This document shows, in pieces, positions 36,401 through 44,270 of a DNA stretch of 64,000 bases (the first letter of the stretch is position 1; each line of letters starts with the position of its first letter). Source of the stretch: Legionella lytica (GTDB lineage: Bacteria > Pseudomonadota > Gammaproteobacteria > Legionellales > Legionellaceae); NCBI RefSeq assembly GCF_023921225.1, contig NZ_CP071529.1, forward strand, positions 1-64,000, read 5' to 3'. The notes under the pieces are model-generated. The model searched no databases and was not told the DNA's origin. It worked only from the letters and a program-made list of their open reading frames with translations. Made by a program: the position numbers and the translations under genes.

Positions 36401-39293
36401 TTTCGAAGAGTCAATAATCTCTACGGTTAAATCCGGCATTAATTCGGTGAAACCGTTAATCACTGAAGAGGATGCCCGGAAACAATTAGTATCGGCTCAA
36501 TTAACTAAAGGTCAAAAAGAAGCCTGTGAACTAATCACAACATCCCCAGATCAATTTAATATGATTCAAGGATATGCGGGTACAGGAAAAACTACGATGA
36601 CCAAAACGGCGATCGATACCATTCAATACGCAATTTCTATGGTTAAAGAAGAGATGCAAATCATTGCAGTGGCTCCTACGCATCAAGCGGTAAAAGAAAT
36701 GAGGGCTTTAGGGATAGAGTCTCAGACCTTGAAAAGCTTTCTTATTGCTCAAGAGCAAGAACCTACTTTATCTTCGAATGTCCTTGTGCTACTTGATGAG
36801 TCGTCAATGGTTTCCAATAGGGATTGCGCCAGTCTTGTTCAAGTAATTAAAGATTCAGGAGCTCGGTGTACCTTATTAGGTGATGTAAGCCAACATCAAA
36901 GTATCGAAAGTGGAAAGCCTAGCAAACTAATGATGCAAGAGGGAAGCATACGCGTAGCGTGCATGGACGATATCGTGCGACAGCAGGTTATCGAATATAA
37001 AAACGCCGTTGAAACCTTAATCCAAGGAGATCCAGAAAAAGCGTTAGCGCAATTAAGCGCTCTCCCCCGTGATCTTATTGAGCGAAAAGATACGAATAGC
37101 CCTTACCACGAATTAACCTCCTCGTTAGTAGTAACGGATGAGTCGTTAGACAATCGCTTATCTGCGGTACAAAAAGGAGAGAACAGGGAAGAAGGATTGA
37201 ATGACAATATGTGTCTTAAAATGGCTGTGGGCGATTATTTGTCTCGAACGAATGAGGTTCGGGACAAAACCATAGTGATTATTCATGAAAATAAAAAAAG
37301 AGAGCTCGCAAATAATCTTATTCGAGAGGCGTTAATTCAAGAGAAAACGCTTGGGGCAGAGAATATCTCATTTCCCAGGTTACTGAGCACCAACTACACA
37401 ACGGCGGAGCTCTATTTTTGCGAAACATATCAAGAATGTCTGAATAAAGGCACATTTTATTTAAAACGAGAAGGCGAATATTTTAAAGTGACATCGATTG
37501 ATGAGTCGAAAAAGGTAGTTTTGCTAGAGGATTTAAAAGGAAATAAATCCTTTTTTGTTCCTGAAAAAGAAAATAAAGATTGGAAAATTGAATTGTTTCA
37601 ATCAGCTCCGGCAAAAATCTCTGTTGGTGAAAAAATTCACTTTAAGAAGTCAGATAAATCTTTGGAACGATTTGCTAACGAGCGCTTACAAGTAACTCAG
37701 GCTAAAGAGGGGGCTATAGTTGTTAAAGACAGTTCCGGTTCAGAGCACCACTTGAGTAAAGATGATATGAAAGATGCTCACTGGGATTACAGCTATACAG
37801 CAACCAGTTATTCAATTCAGGGGGCTTCTTCTCCTTTTGTGATTGGAGTAGCTGAGACAGGCAATGATAAGGTAAATCACTTTCGTTCGTTCTATATCAT
37901 GTTAACGCGAGGCTCATTGCACGCGATGCTCTACACCGATGACCGAAATAAATTACAAGCTCAGCTTCGTGTTACTCCTGAAAAAACTTCAGCCTTAGAA
38001 GCGTTAAATCGTATTAATCCCAATATTAAAACCAGTAGTAAAGAGGTGCAAAATAGCCCAAGAAAATCCCAGGACATTAGACAGAGTAAACCTGTTAAGT
38101 TAGCGAGCAGACCTTATTATGATGCAAATATCATTTCGCAAAATCTGTCGAATCATGCCGAAGTGATTCTCGAGAATTTGCTTGGGCAACCTAATAGGGA
38201 ACTTTCTTCTAAGAACGAGTATCGTTATGGTACTTATGGAAGTTTGGTCATTTGTTTGCATGGGGATAAGAGAGGAGTTTGGTACAACCATGAAACTTTG
38301 GAAAAGGGAAATTTGCTCCATCTGATACAAAAAACGTTAAACTTGGATTTCAAACAAAGTCTTTCATATGCCGCTAAATTAACAGGAGATGATTTAAAGG
38401 AGCAGTTAAAAGAAAGGGGGAATAGACAGTACGAGCCCAAAGAAATCAAGAAAAGTGAGCCCAATAAAACTCAAGATTATGCATTGCAATTAGCTCGCGA
38501 ATCAAAACCAATAAATGGGACTTTGGCTGAAAAATATTTAACGGAAATTAGAGGGATTCATCATGTGTCCGGTGACAATCTACGATATCACCCTGGAGTG
38601 TTTACAAAAAAAACTGAGGCTGAACACTATAAGCCTGCACTCCTATATTTGTCCCGAGATAAAGACAATAAAGTGACAGCAGTTGAAGCGGTGTATTTAG
38701 ATAAACTGACAGGGAATAAAGCATCTCTAGGAATAAAATCAAAAAGGTCTTATGGAGATAAAAATGGTTCGGGTGTTATCTTAAATAAAGGCGAGAAGGA
38801 CTCAGTTACATACTTAGCAGAGGGAGGCGAAACAGCCCTTAGTGTCCGCGATGCGGTGCCTAATGAACGTGTTATTACAACGCTAGGTAAAGGCAATTTT
38901 AAAACTATTCACATGGATCTTTTAACTGATAAGGTTGTGCTTTGTCTTGATAATGATGGCAAACCCATCGGTAAAGACAAGGTAATTATTGAAGCTATTG
39001 AGCGTTTAAAACATCATGGGAAATCTGTGCAAATTGTAATTCCCCAACGAGAAAAAGACTTTAACGATATAAGTAAATTAAGGGGTATTCCTGGTGTTGT
39101 TGAGGCTCTGAGTAAGGCGGTAAGCATTGATAAATTTATGAGTAATACAAATAAAATTGAAGTAACCTCAGAAAAAATTGCGGAGTGCTTAGAGTCTATT
39201 TCCAGTAAGCTTAACTTGGAAATACCTAAGGAAAAAACCATGTCAATTGATAAAATAAAAACGCTTCAGCGAGAGGAAATGCAAATATATTAA
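33474..39293 (+). CDS. traI: TraI, MobF relaxase-helicase with a TOPRIM/primase-like C-terminal region
   Basis: 1939 residues. The TrwC-type relaxase opens the protein: catalytic Tyr cluster ASYYYDKENYYFS (residues 13-25) and metal-binding His in ILHDTS (147) and LHVHAL (158, 160). A degenerate helicase-like region is followed by an active RecD-like helicase with Walker A GYAGTGKTTMT (from about 1033) and Walker B LLDESSMVS. From about residue 1540 a separate module appears: YYDANIISQNLSNHAEVILE, then VWYNHETLEKGNLLHLIQKT, then TOPRIM motifs YLAEGGETALSV (near 1779), VVLCLDNDGKP (near 1822) and REKDFNDIS. This looks like the primase-like part of some mobilisation proteins. F TraI (1756 residues) lacks it. 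Confidence 0.94.
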   Translation: MMLSLRVQPIKKASYYYDKENYYFSNQLTTEWVGFSAEKQNLSGEVEVQTLEQLVGGVLPSGDVIGFQTHQGEIKHRGGYDLTFSAPKSVSYLGLVAGHKEFIDLHLNAVKTVLKVIEKEAAQARKTGKSGVEYEHTGNLCFATILHDTSRELDPQLHVHALMMNFTERLDGKWRALASDISRNHGTMEWIMNNQILLGLIYRSEIALGLNEMGLEIESTGDAHGLFEIKHFDKGLLECLSKRRGQVKEEVKGMRSSSLKAYDRATLDSRKEKTVVSPEALRERWTNESNVFGIDPSSYFSQLKEKTAQSRSVKDSQVSSDELGMNVMYAIKHLEEKKLSFTHHELLQTSLYFSMGEHNFETLLAQIDNVLKEKKIIPLNEEDTRFTTPDLIKKEHELLNRINQFPSQKKAIHWGKEKEGGNEHIQKVVTEALSSKDSLVRIRQQSALSREVLSTLIDCAEESKKVRILSPTALTSQNINQEFTKRPSTLWQWVLSIGKEDLCDTVSGFNYRHESEHRLPFFNSKKERELLIVDDSQRLSPDDLNKLLSIAEQRLAKVVFLEKSQSITGFKSDIPELLDKAQMNTIDVNDRPLRQTNITLVEARKKEDRILKTAQLYQSLTSTQRKNTQILTHSKLEANEVNQSIRTQLKEHGELSKEERIISILTPISLTESEKKMAKSYQEGMILIQKTRSVSQKLKVIGVNEQANQLIIRNAHGMKSMISTNKLSKTTQIYEPTQMPVAIGEKLVATGNLALEGIRLGAQYEVSEFTPHGIKIKSGKDTIHLDLDTEKHFPMNYAYTKTIYAHDFKSTDRIIATMPAYSLRQNIVSLLSESSKEELHIVTDDVDKANRYAQKASPKQTAISLTLEAAQRHHGALVLDNASSKQLIMALEDALTRLSLEKPIKEDSEKALAFAIAHLGEREAAFKRSELLEAAIHKVIGRVDYKELNEKLDYLLEKGELIAGGNDFLTTKEAVFFEESIISTVKSGINSVKPLITEEDARKQLVSAQLTKGQKEACELITTSPDQFNMIQGYAGTGKTTMTKTAIDTIQYAISMVKEEMQIIAVAPTHQAVKEMRALGIESQTLKSFLIAQEQEPTLSSNVLVLLDESSMVSNRDCASLVQVIKDSGARCTLLGDVSQHQSIESGKPSKLMMQEGSIRVACMDDIVRQQVIEYKNAVETLIQGDPEKALAQLSALPRDLIERKDTNSPYHELTSSLVVTDESLDNRLSAVQKGENREEGLNDNMCLKMAVGDYLSRTNEVRDKTIVIIHENKKRELANNLIREALIQEKTLGAENISFPRLLSTNYTTAELYFCETYQECLNKGTFYLKREGEYFKVTSIDESKKVVLLEDLKGNKSFFVPEKENKDWKIELFQSAPAKISVGEKIHFKKSDKSLERFANERLQVTQAKEGAIVVKDSSGSEHHLSKDDMKDAHWDYSYTATSYSIQGASSPFVIGVAETGNDKVNHFRSFYIMLTRGSLHAMLYTDDRNKLQAQLRVTPEKTSALEALNRINPNIKTSSKEVQNSPRKSQDIRQSKPVKLASRPYYDANIISQNLSNHAEVILENLLGQPNRELSSKNEYRYGTYGSLVICLHGDKRGVWYNHETLEKGNLLHLIQKTLNLDFKQSLSYAAKLTGDDLKEQLKERGNRQYEPKEIKKSEPNKTQDYALQLARESKPINGTLAEKYLTEIRGIHHVSGDNLRYHPGVFTKKTEAEHYKPALLYLSRDKDNKVTAVEAVYLDKLTGNKASLGIKSKRSYGDKNGSGVILNKGEKDSVTYLAEGGETALSVRDAVPNERVITTLGKGNFKTIHMDLLTDKVVLCLDNDGKPIGKDKVIIEAIERLKHHGKSVQIVIPQREKDFNDISKLRGIPGVVEALSKAVSIDKFMSNTNKIEVTSEKIAECLESISSKLNLEIPKEKTMSIDKIKTLQREEMQIY

Positions 39294-39324
39294 ATTCGAG
39301 AAAAACTTATTACCTAGGAATTAA

Positions 39325-39747
39325 ATGAAAAAATTTATTGGATTAATGACTTTATCCTTAGTAAACGGGGCTGCCGTTTATCTTATATTTCTGTATGTGG
39401 CAATCGCTTGTTCAACGAACCCGGATAATTTCTTTGGATTTTCTTATGAGCCATCTGGAACGCAACTATTATACTATTTATTTTCTTTGCCGTTCTTTGT
39501 GCTTTTAGTAATAATAAATGGTATACAAAGTTATTATTTTAGCATTAACAAATGGTTATCATACGTCCTTATTGGGATATGGATAATGTATTTTTTATTA
39601 TTAGAATTTGTAGATAAAGTACTCCATTTTACAAATTGGAATGAACTTTTCTACTGGGGTAGTTTAAGCATTTCCTTAATGGCAATTATACTCATTGTGT
39701 ACATCAGTTATTTGCAAGTTAAGCAGTTATTATCACAACCATCCTAA
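39325..39747 (+). CDS. Hypothetical four-helix membrane protein
   Basis: 140 residues with four hydrophobic segments (LMTLSLVNGAAVYLIFLYVA; YYLFSLPFFVLLVIINGI; YVLIGIWIMYFLLLEFV; SLSISLMAIILIVYISYL). AGGA before the start, 31 bp behind traI and before a strong terminator, so probably the last gene of the tra operon. No family recognised. Confidence 0.65.
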   Translation: MKKFIGLMTLSLVNGAAVYLIFLYVAIACSTNPDNFFGFSYEPSGTQLLYYLFSLPFFVLLVIINGIQSYYFSINKWLSYVLIGIWIMYFLLLEFVDKVLHFTNWNELFYWGSLSISLMAIILIVYISYLQVKQLLSQPS

Positions 39748-39766
39748 GTTATTTCGGGTTCATTTT

Positions 39767-39807
39767 AGCAGATTTAATTGAATTAATTTTACAAAATTAA
39801 ATCTGCT
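39767..39807 (+). terminator. Rho-independent terminator at the end of the tra operon
   Basis: AGCAGATTTAATT (39767-39779) pairs perfectly with AATTAAATCTGCT (39795-39807), giving a 13-bp stem, followed by TCTTGTTTT. It stands between the convergent membrane protein gene and the TraM-like gene. The T-rich side favours termination in the forward direction. Confidence 0.75.
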
Positions 39808-39814
39808 TCTTGTT

Positions 39815-40183
39815 TTAGTTACTGATATATCCTTCGATAAAATTGTCTACCTTTTTCTTAAGTTCTGCGATGTGCTCGTCTGCTGTATTTGATTCACCTG
39901 CCAATTTATTTTTGTCGTAAACGCAACGGAAAATATCAGCGCTAATTCCTAATAATCTTAATAAGTGTGTGGTGTGCTGCTTATTAAGTTCGGCCTCTTT
40001 TTCGATACGTAATTTTTCGTCTTCACTTAAGGGAGGATTTTCTTTGTTGTGTAGGTAGACCTTAATACCCAACTCGATCATTTCTTTCATGGTTTGAGAT
40101 GATGAGGAGTGATCCTCCTCTTGTTTGATTGCATCTAATTGATCGATTGTTTTTTGTGTTAAGTAACAATAAGCCTTCGGCAT
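39815..40183 (-). CDS. traM: TraM-like relaxosome protein (N-terminal ribbon-helix-helix)
   Basis: 122 residues. The N-terminus MPKAYCYLTQKTIDQLDAIK followed by SQTMKEMIELGIKVYLHNKE fits a ribbon-helix-helix DNA-binding domain. The helical C-terminal part (LNKQHTTHLLRLLGISADIF, then IAELKKKVDNFIEGYI) resembles the TraM tetramerisation domain that docks on TraD. Length matches F TraM (127). It lies beside a repeat-rich non-coding stretch, as traM lies beside oriT in F. Orientation is opposite to tra. Identity is by pattern and position. Confidence 0.6.
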   Translation of the reverse strand: MPKAYCYLTQKTIDQLDAIKQEEDHSSSSQTMKEMIELGIKVYLHNKENPPLSEDEKLRIEKEAELNKQHTTHLLRLLGISADIFRCVYDKNKLAGESNTADEHIAELKKKVDNFIEGYISN

Positions 40184-40500
40184 ATGACCCTCTTTATGGT
40201 TTTGAACTAGGTTGATCTCATATTAAGTACTAGAATTATATCATGTGAGGGTGGGTGTCTAAAGGGTGTGTTCCATTAAATTTTACTCCATTAGCAATCA
40301 TTATATAGGTGTGGATTAGGTGTTGACTAATCATAACATATTGATTATTATTAAAGAGTGGATCAACACCTTGAACTTTTTGACTTATTAAAAAGTTTAA
40401 AAACCAATTACTCTCGTAACTATATGATTTATATTTGAAAAATTAAAAGCAATGACAGTTGCGAGGGGTGTGTTACTTTCAAAGGAGTTATATCTTCTTA
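40184..40500. other. Probable origin of transfer (oriT) region
   Basis: Non-coding, next to the TraM-like gene and beyond traI. It holds GGTGTTGA (40319-40326) matched by TCAACACC (40363-40370); a hairpin of AACTTTTT (40374-40381) and AAAAAGTT (40390-40397); and a direct repeat GGGTGTGTT at 40264-40272 and 40466-40474. GGTGTGG at 40308-40314 resembles the F nic region (GGTGT|GG). The strand and exact nic position cannot be decided from sequence alone. Confidence 0.55.
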
Positions 40501-40645
40501 CCTTTGTTGCTTATAGGCTATTATTGTTTTGATATGTTTTATTTGAATTTTGGTTAGCGCATATAAATTGCGCGATTGTGATTGGTTAATTTTATTCGTG
40601 AACCGCGCTCTCTAAATGTGGAGAGTTTAGGTAAAGGAGAGACAT

Positions 40646-40909
40646 ATGATGAGCTTAATAAAAAAGATTTTAAAACCAATTGTGAAAATTATTGCTGTTC
40701 GCGATCTTACAGAGGACGAAAGAAACAATTTAACAAAAAGATGTTTGCAGCGTTCAGCCTTAACTGAAACAAGAGTAAATCCGGCTACTGGATTGCCAAT
40801 GACGGGTTGTCTTGATCTCAATGGTAGCTCATATGGAACAAGTAATTCCTTCAACGACTATCATCGAAGCACCGATCACTTTCGTTCTAATTCATTCGGA
40901 TCTTATTGA
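40646..40909 (+). CDS. Small hypothetical protein with an NPATGLPM motif
   Basis: 87 residues. A basic hydrophobic N-terminus (SLIKKILKPIVKIIAVRDLT), then ETRVNPATGLPMTGCLDLNG and a Ser/Asn/Tyr/His-rich end. AAAGGAGAG lies correctly before the ATG pair at 40646. The proline-glycine motif occurs in small proteins of many mobile elements, but I cannot name a function. It lies just beyond the putative oriT, in the position of leading-region or relaxosome genes. Confidence 0.6.
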   Translation: MMSLIKKILKPIVKIIAVRDLTEDERNNLTKRCLQRSALTETRVNPATGLPMTGCLDLNGSSYGTSNSFNDYHRSTDHFRSNSFGSY

Positions 40910-41290
40910 AGCTATGATTCATTAGGTAATCATTATTCATCGCGATGAATTCCTCTTTAGTTAACACGAAGCATTCTAAAGCGAAAGGTGTGCTGCATTT
41001 TATATTAGAACCTTTATGTTAATGTTTGTTCCCGTGTAACTTTTCTTATTAGATGATTTATTAGAGCGCAGGGAAATTGCGTGTTTGTGATTTTTAAGTT
41101 TAGGCGTATTTGTGTATTTCACTCAAAAGTATCATTAATAAAGTTAATCTAACTATATTTAAACCTGCTACTTATTTAAGGATTTCATTGGGTTTAATAT
41201 AGTAAAATATAAGCTAGATTTTTATATGGTCATATTTACCTTTATGTTAAAATTGAATCTTTAAAAATACCTAATTTTTGGAGTTTTATT
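40910..41290. other. Intergenic stretch with no gene seen
   Basis: A 380-bp A+T-rich gap between two small forward genes. No frame longer than a few dozen codons with a start and ribosome-binding site was found, and no clear stem-loop terminator. It probably holds the promoter of the 68-residue coiled-coil gene. Confidence 0.4.
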
Positions 41291-41497
41291 ATGGCTAAAG
41301 TTAAAAGGAATTTATCAGATATGGAAAAAAGTTTGCAGGAAACAATTGCCGATGCTCAAAGCAAGCTTACTGCAATACAAGAGAAGCAGAAATTGAATTT
41401 AGGAAAGCTAGCCTATAAGCATGGACTCAACGAATTTGATTTGGATTTACTAGATAGTGAATTCAAAAAGCTAGCAACCGCTTTAGCTAATAAATAA
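41291..41497 (+). CDS. Small coiled-coil protein, TraD/MobC-like in character
   Basis: 68 residues: MAKVKRNLSDMEKSLQETIA, then DAQSKLTAIQEKQKLNLGKL and a C-terminal DLLDSEFKKLATALA. The charged helix plus short second helix resembles small accessory mobilisation proteins (conjugal TraD/TraC of Ti-type systems). GGAG is seven bases before ATG. The role is unproven. Confidence 0.55.
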   Translation: MAKVKRNLSDMEKSLQETIADAQSKLTAIQEKQKLNLGKLAYKHGLNEFDLDLLDSEFKKLATALANK

Positions 41498-41601
41498 TAA
41501 CTTTGGTTTTTATTGGGATGGGATTTTCAATAAATGCTGATTATTAGAATTAGCGTTTTGTTATATCGCCAAATATTTGAAAATAGGAACTGTAAATATT
41601 C

Positions 41602-41871
41602 ATGATGACCATAAACATTAGATCGCTGCAACGTAAAATATATTTAGCAAGTTTATGTTTTCATTTTCTGAAGAGAAAGGTGTTATTTTTAGTGCTTATT
41701 ATTATTTTAATTAACATGAAATCTATTTTTTCTTATATAAAAAATCTTTTCCTTCCAATTCTCAATCAAATAGATACTTTGATTTCAAACCATGAAACTA
41801 TTTATTACGCAGTTATTTTAACAATTAATGCAATAGTAATAATCCACGCATTTACTAGGGGCAGGAGATGA
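41602..41871 (+). CDS. Small hypothetical membrane protein
   Basis: 89 residues with two hydrophobic helices (KVLFLVLIIILINMKSIF and IYYAVILTINAIVIIHAFTR) and a basic end. AGGA lies rather far (about 13 bases) from the ATG pair, so the start is uncertain. No family recognised. Confidence 0.45.
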   Translation: MMTINIRSLQRKIYLASLCFHFLKRKVLFLVLIIILINMKSIFSYIKNLFLPILNQIDTLISNHETIYYAVILTINAIVIIHAFTRGRR

Positions 41872-41913
41872 AATAAAAATATGGACAACTAACTTTTTTT
41901 CTATCTTAGAACA

Positions 41914-41931
41914 AAAGCCCCGAAGGGCTTT
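41914..41931 (-). terminator. Rho-independent terminator (tetraloop hairpin)
   Basis: AAAGCCC (41914-41920), loop CGAA (TTCG on the minus strand), GGGCTTT (41925-41931). On the minus strand it follows the broken gene ending at 41939 and runs into TTTTGTTC. On the plus strand it may also stop transcripts from the membrane gene at 41871. Confidence 0.75.
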
Positions 41932-41938
41932 AACCTCT

Positions 41939-42991
41939 TTAATTCTCTTCAAGAGTTTTTAGTATTGGTTTAATATAATGCTCATAACTGAATGCTGCAT
42001 TTAAGGTAAACTTTCGCACCCAGGCATTATTTCGATTTCGTGAAAACTTAAATGCTTTTTCTTTAAGTAGAGTTCTTATTTCCTCACTTGGCTTGAAACC
42101 AAAGTGAATGCAAATCTTTTGATCGTCACTAATTGTTACCTTAATCCCATTTTCAAATTCGTCATCTATCGTTTTAGAATTTGTCTTTTCTACCTCGTTT
42201 ATTCTTTTTTTATAACGAGTAATATTAGCCCCTAAATTTTGCAACTCCCATCTTTCAAAACCTATAATTTTTCCACGATAATTTGGTTTCAATAAACCTG
42301 CTATTTGTGTTTCATTTAAATTGAATTCCGTGTGCAATAGGCTTTTAAACTCTGCTAGTTTTTCGGGTGATATATCTGGACAACCATTTTTAAAATACTT
42401 TCTAATCAATTTATTGATAGCCTTCATTTCTTCACGTTGCGCTTCCAATTTCTCAATTTTATTCTCAATTTTTTCACCTGCATTTGGATCGTCAGTTTGG
42501 ATTGATGAGCCATCACCATAAGGTAATATGAACTTTAAAATATTTTTAACGGATTTGTTTCTAAATTAGGTTATTGCTGTTAATTTGGCATCCGCATAGT
42601 TAGAAAGTTTTTGATTTCTTGCAATTGGGAAGTTTGCTGGACCAACAATAAAACTTGACGCAACCTTGGCATATGCGAGCAACCATGAGTTGTATCCAGT
42701 GCTTAATTTTTTACGATGAGACTTAAACCATTCCTCAACAATAACATCAAAATCACCTCTTACTTCTGCGCCTCTTTTAGAAGCTTTACAAATTTCATCC
42801 AGTACCGTTTTTTTGTCTTTTAAAAGGGATTCTACGTATTCGACACGTACTTGTACCGCTCTTTTTTCGGGTGAGAATGAAGTGTTAACAAAGGCTAGTT
42901 CAGCTGCAGATTGGTTAATATCATTTAGAAGGTCTGCTGCTTGAGGAATGTGTTGAATGAGTTCATTTTCTATGTTTGTAACGTAAGTCAT
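41939..42991 (-). pseudogene. Plasmid/phage hypothetical gene split by an in-frame TAA
   Basis: From ATG 42991 (AAGGAT upstream on the minus strand) the frame reads MTYVTNIENELIQHIPQAAD to YADAKLTAIT, stops at TAA (42566-42568), and continues in the same frame as FRNKSVKNILKFILPYGDGS, DDPNAGEKIENKIEKLEAQR and AFKFSRNRNNAWVRKFTLNA to 41939. The two halves match, in order, the start and end of a widespread family of mobile-element proteins of about 350 residues (ARNQK...LPYGDGS... pattern). So this is one gene with a nonsense change, not two. A GTG/TTG restart (TTG 42448) could yield a C-terminal piece. Confidence 0.75.
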
Positions 42992-43021
42992 GATTTTATC
43001 CTTTTGTGTTTTAAACATGTG

Positions 43022-43094
43022 TGTCTGTAGTAGACATTTATATAATAACATAGTGCCGACATATGTCAACAAATAATTGTTGCAAATTATTGTT
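43022..43094 (-). promoter_or_regulatory. Promoter module, copy 1 (for the split gene)
   Basis: On the minus strand: TTGACA (complement of 43064-43069), a 16-bp spacer and TATTAT (complement of 43042-43047), then a leader inverted repeat TGTCT/AGACA (43022-43026 with 43032-43036). Upstream of the -35 lies an A+T-rich near-palindrome (43068-43094) ending AAATTATTGTT. The same elements in the same order recur upstream of the ArdB-like gene. Confidence 0.65.
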
Positions 43095-43153
43095 CTCAAC
43101 TCCCTTTGTTTCGTTTCTTATTCCTTAACCCTCCCTGCGTGTATGGCAGCGTT

Positions 43154-43273
43154 TTATTTCACGTTAATCTTTAACACATAGGACATCATCAACCGTTGGT
43201 TTCGTTTTCTCTTCAGAGCATCTAATGTTTTTTGAAGGGGTGCGCCAAGCTTTCTAATTATTTTTTTAGCCAT
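43154..43273 (-). CDS. Tiny basic protein downstream of the ArdB-like gene
   Basis: 39 residues: MAKKIIRKLGAPLQKTLDAL, then KRKRNQRLMMSYVLKINVK. GGATAA lies 7 bases before ATG on the minus strand. It follows the ArdB-like gene by about 60 bp in the same direction. Highly basic; could bind nucleic acid. No homologue known to me, so the call rests on start context only. Confidence 0.35.
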   Translation of the reverse strand: MAKKIIRKLGAPLQKTLDALKRKRNQRLMMSYVLKINVK

Positions 43274-43333
43274 TTTTTATTATCCTTATTGTTTATAATT
43301 TTTTTGATATGCCCCGATATAGGGGGCATGCAG

Positions 43334-43744
43334 TTAATCAATTGCAAGTAAAATCAAGTCTCTCTCAGGATGCTGAATGGCAAAGTCACGTAATGCGTAA
43401 TATTTATCAATTAAATAATCATCACCTTGTTGCCCAGAAATGCCATTAATCGAAAACAATGTGACAATAACGCTCAAGGCTTCCGGGCTAACAAATCCGT
43501 TAAAGCCATTTCCATCAACAAACATTTCCAACGGCTGCTCTAATGCCGGAGCAAGAAAGAATCCCTCGTTGCTTAGCTCGTAGAAATTCCAATACCCGCC
43601 GCTGTATTGATAGCACATAGATTGAGCAAGGTAATAAATAATATTTTCAAATTGAATGACATGCCTTTTTACATGTTTGGGGAGGAAGTTTAGGCGATTT
43701 TTTTCTACAACGAGTTGCTTATAAATGACTCTATTACGGTTCAT
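43334..43744 (-). CDS. ardB: ArdB/KlcA-like antirestriction protein
   Basis: 136 residues. The antirestriction family core is clear: FENIIYYLAQSMCYQYSGGY, WNFYELSNEGFFLAP, then FNGFVSPEALSVIVTLFSIN. ArdB proteins protect incoming DNA from type I restriction without mimicking DNA. It is shorter at the C-terminus than some relatives. It is expressed from promoter module copy 2 and may be switched on early after transfer. Confidence 0.85.
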   Translation of the reverse strand: MNRNRVIYKQLVVEKNRLNFLPKHVKRHVIQFENIIYYLAQSMCYQYSGGYWNFYELSNEGFFLAPALEQPLEMFVDGNGFNGFVSPEALSVIVTLFSINGISGQQGDDYLIDKYYALRDFAIQHPERDLILLAID

Positions 43745-43776
43745 TATTAAAAATCCTTATGTGTGTTTCAAACGTG

Positions 43777-43852
43777 TGTCTTTTCTCAGACATGTATAGA
43801 ATAGCATATAATCATATTTATACAACAATTATTTGCAACAAATTATTGTTGT
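43777..43852 (-). promoter_or_regulatory. Promoter module, copy 2 (for the ArdB-like gene)
   Basis: Minus strand: TTGTAT (complement of 43820-43825), a 16-bp spacer and TATTCT (complement of 43798-43803); leader repeat TGTCT (43777-43781) with AGACA (43788-43792); an A+T-rich near-palindrome upstream (43822-43852). It has the same arrangement as copy 1. Confidence 0.65.
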
Positions 43853-43901
43853 AATATCATCGCGCCTGTATTACACTATTTATAATCGAGAAACGTAACT
43901 C

Positions 43902-43944
43902 TTGAGGTTATTTTAATTTATACCTATAATAACCTTAAAGGTTA
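43902..43944 (+). promoter_or_regulatory. mqsRA promoter and MqsA operator
   Basis: TTGAGG (43902-43907), a 17-bp spacer and TATAAT (43925-43930). The palindrome TAACCTTAAAGGTTA (43930-43944) follows at once and contains AACCT-N3-AGGTT, the site type bound by MqsA antitoxins. A weaker AGGT...ACCT pair lies at 43905-43925. Bound antitoxin would cover the -10 and start site. Confidence 0.8.
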
Positions 43945-43960
43945 TAATTTGGACAATTCC

Positions 43961-44269
43961 ATGAGCGAATCAAGACGGCCAAGTTATAATTTAAACGATA
44001 TTAAAAAAGCGTTTAACAATGAACATAAATTACGAATGACGGTATCAGCCAAACAAGGGCAACTAGCGCTTGGCTTCTCCGATCATGATGTAGTAGAAGC
44101 CATACAAAGCTTAACAAGTACTGATTTTTATAAATCAATGGAACCAATAAACCCAGGTTTTACCGCTTGGCAAGATGTATATAAAGCTAATTATAAAGGT
44201 GTGCATCTTTATATAAAGTTTCAAGTAAACAGTTATGGCGAACTTATTCTCTCATTTAAGGAGAAATAA
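43961..44269 (+). CDS. mqsR: MqsR-family mRNA interferase toxin
   Basis: 102 residues from ATG 43961 (GGAC upstream; an in-frame TTG at 43949 is less likely). Family pattern: PSYNLNDIKKAFNNEHKLRM, DVVEAIQSLTSTDFYKSMEP, WQDVYKANYKGVHLYIKFQV. MqsR is a RelE-fold ribonuclease cutting mRNA at GCU-type sites, neutralised by MqsA, the next gene. The antitoxin start lies 1 bp after the stop. Confidence 0.88.
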   Translation: MSESRRPSYNLNDIKKAFNNEHKLRMTVSAKQGQLALGFSDHDVVEAIQSLTSTDFYKSMEPINPGFTAWQDVYKANYKGVHLYIKFQVNSYGELILSFKEK

Positions 44270-44270
44270 T

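Noticed and set aside
43000..43099. N-terminal extension of the split gene to 43099
   Set aside because: The added residues run through the promoter module; ATG 42991 has a proper ribosome-binding site.
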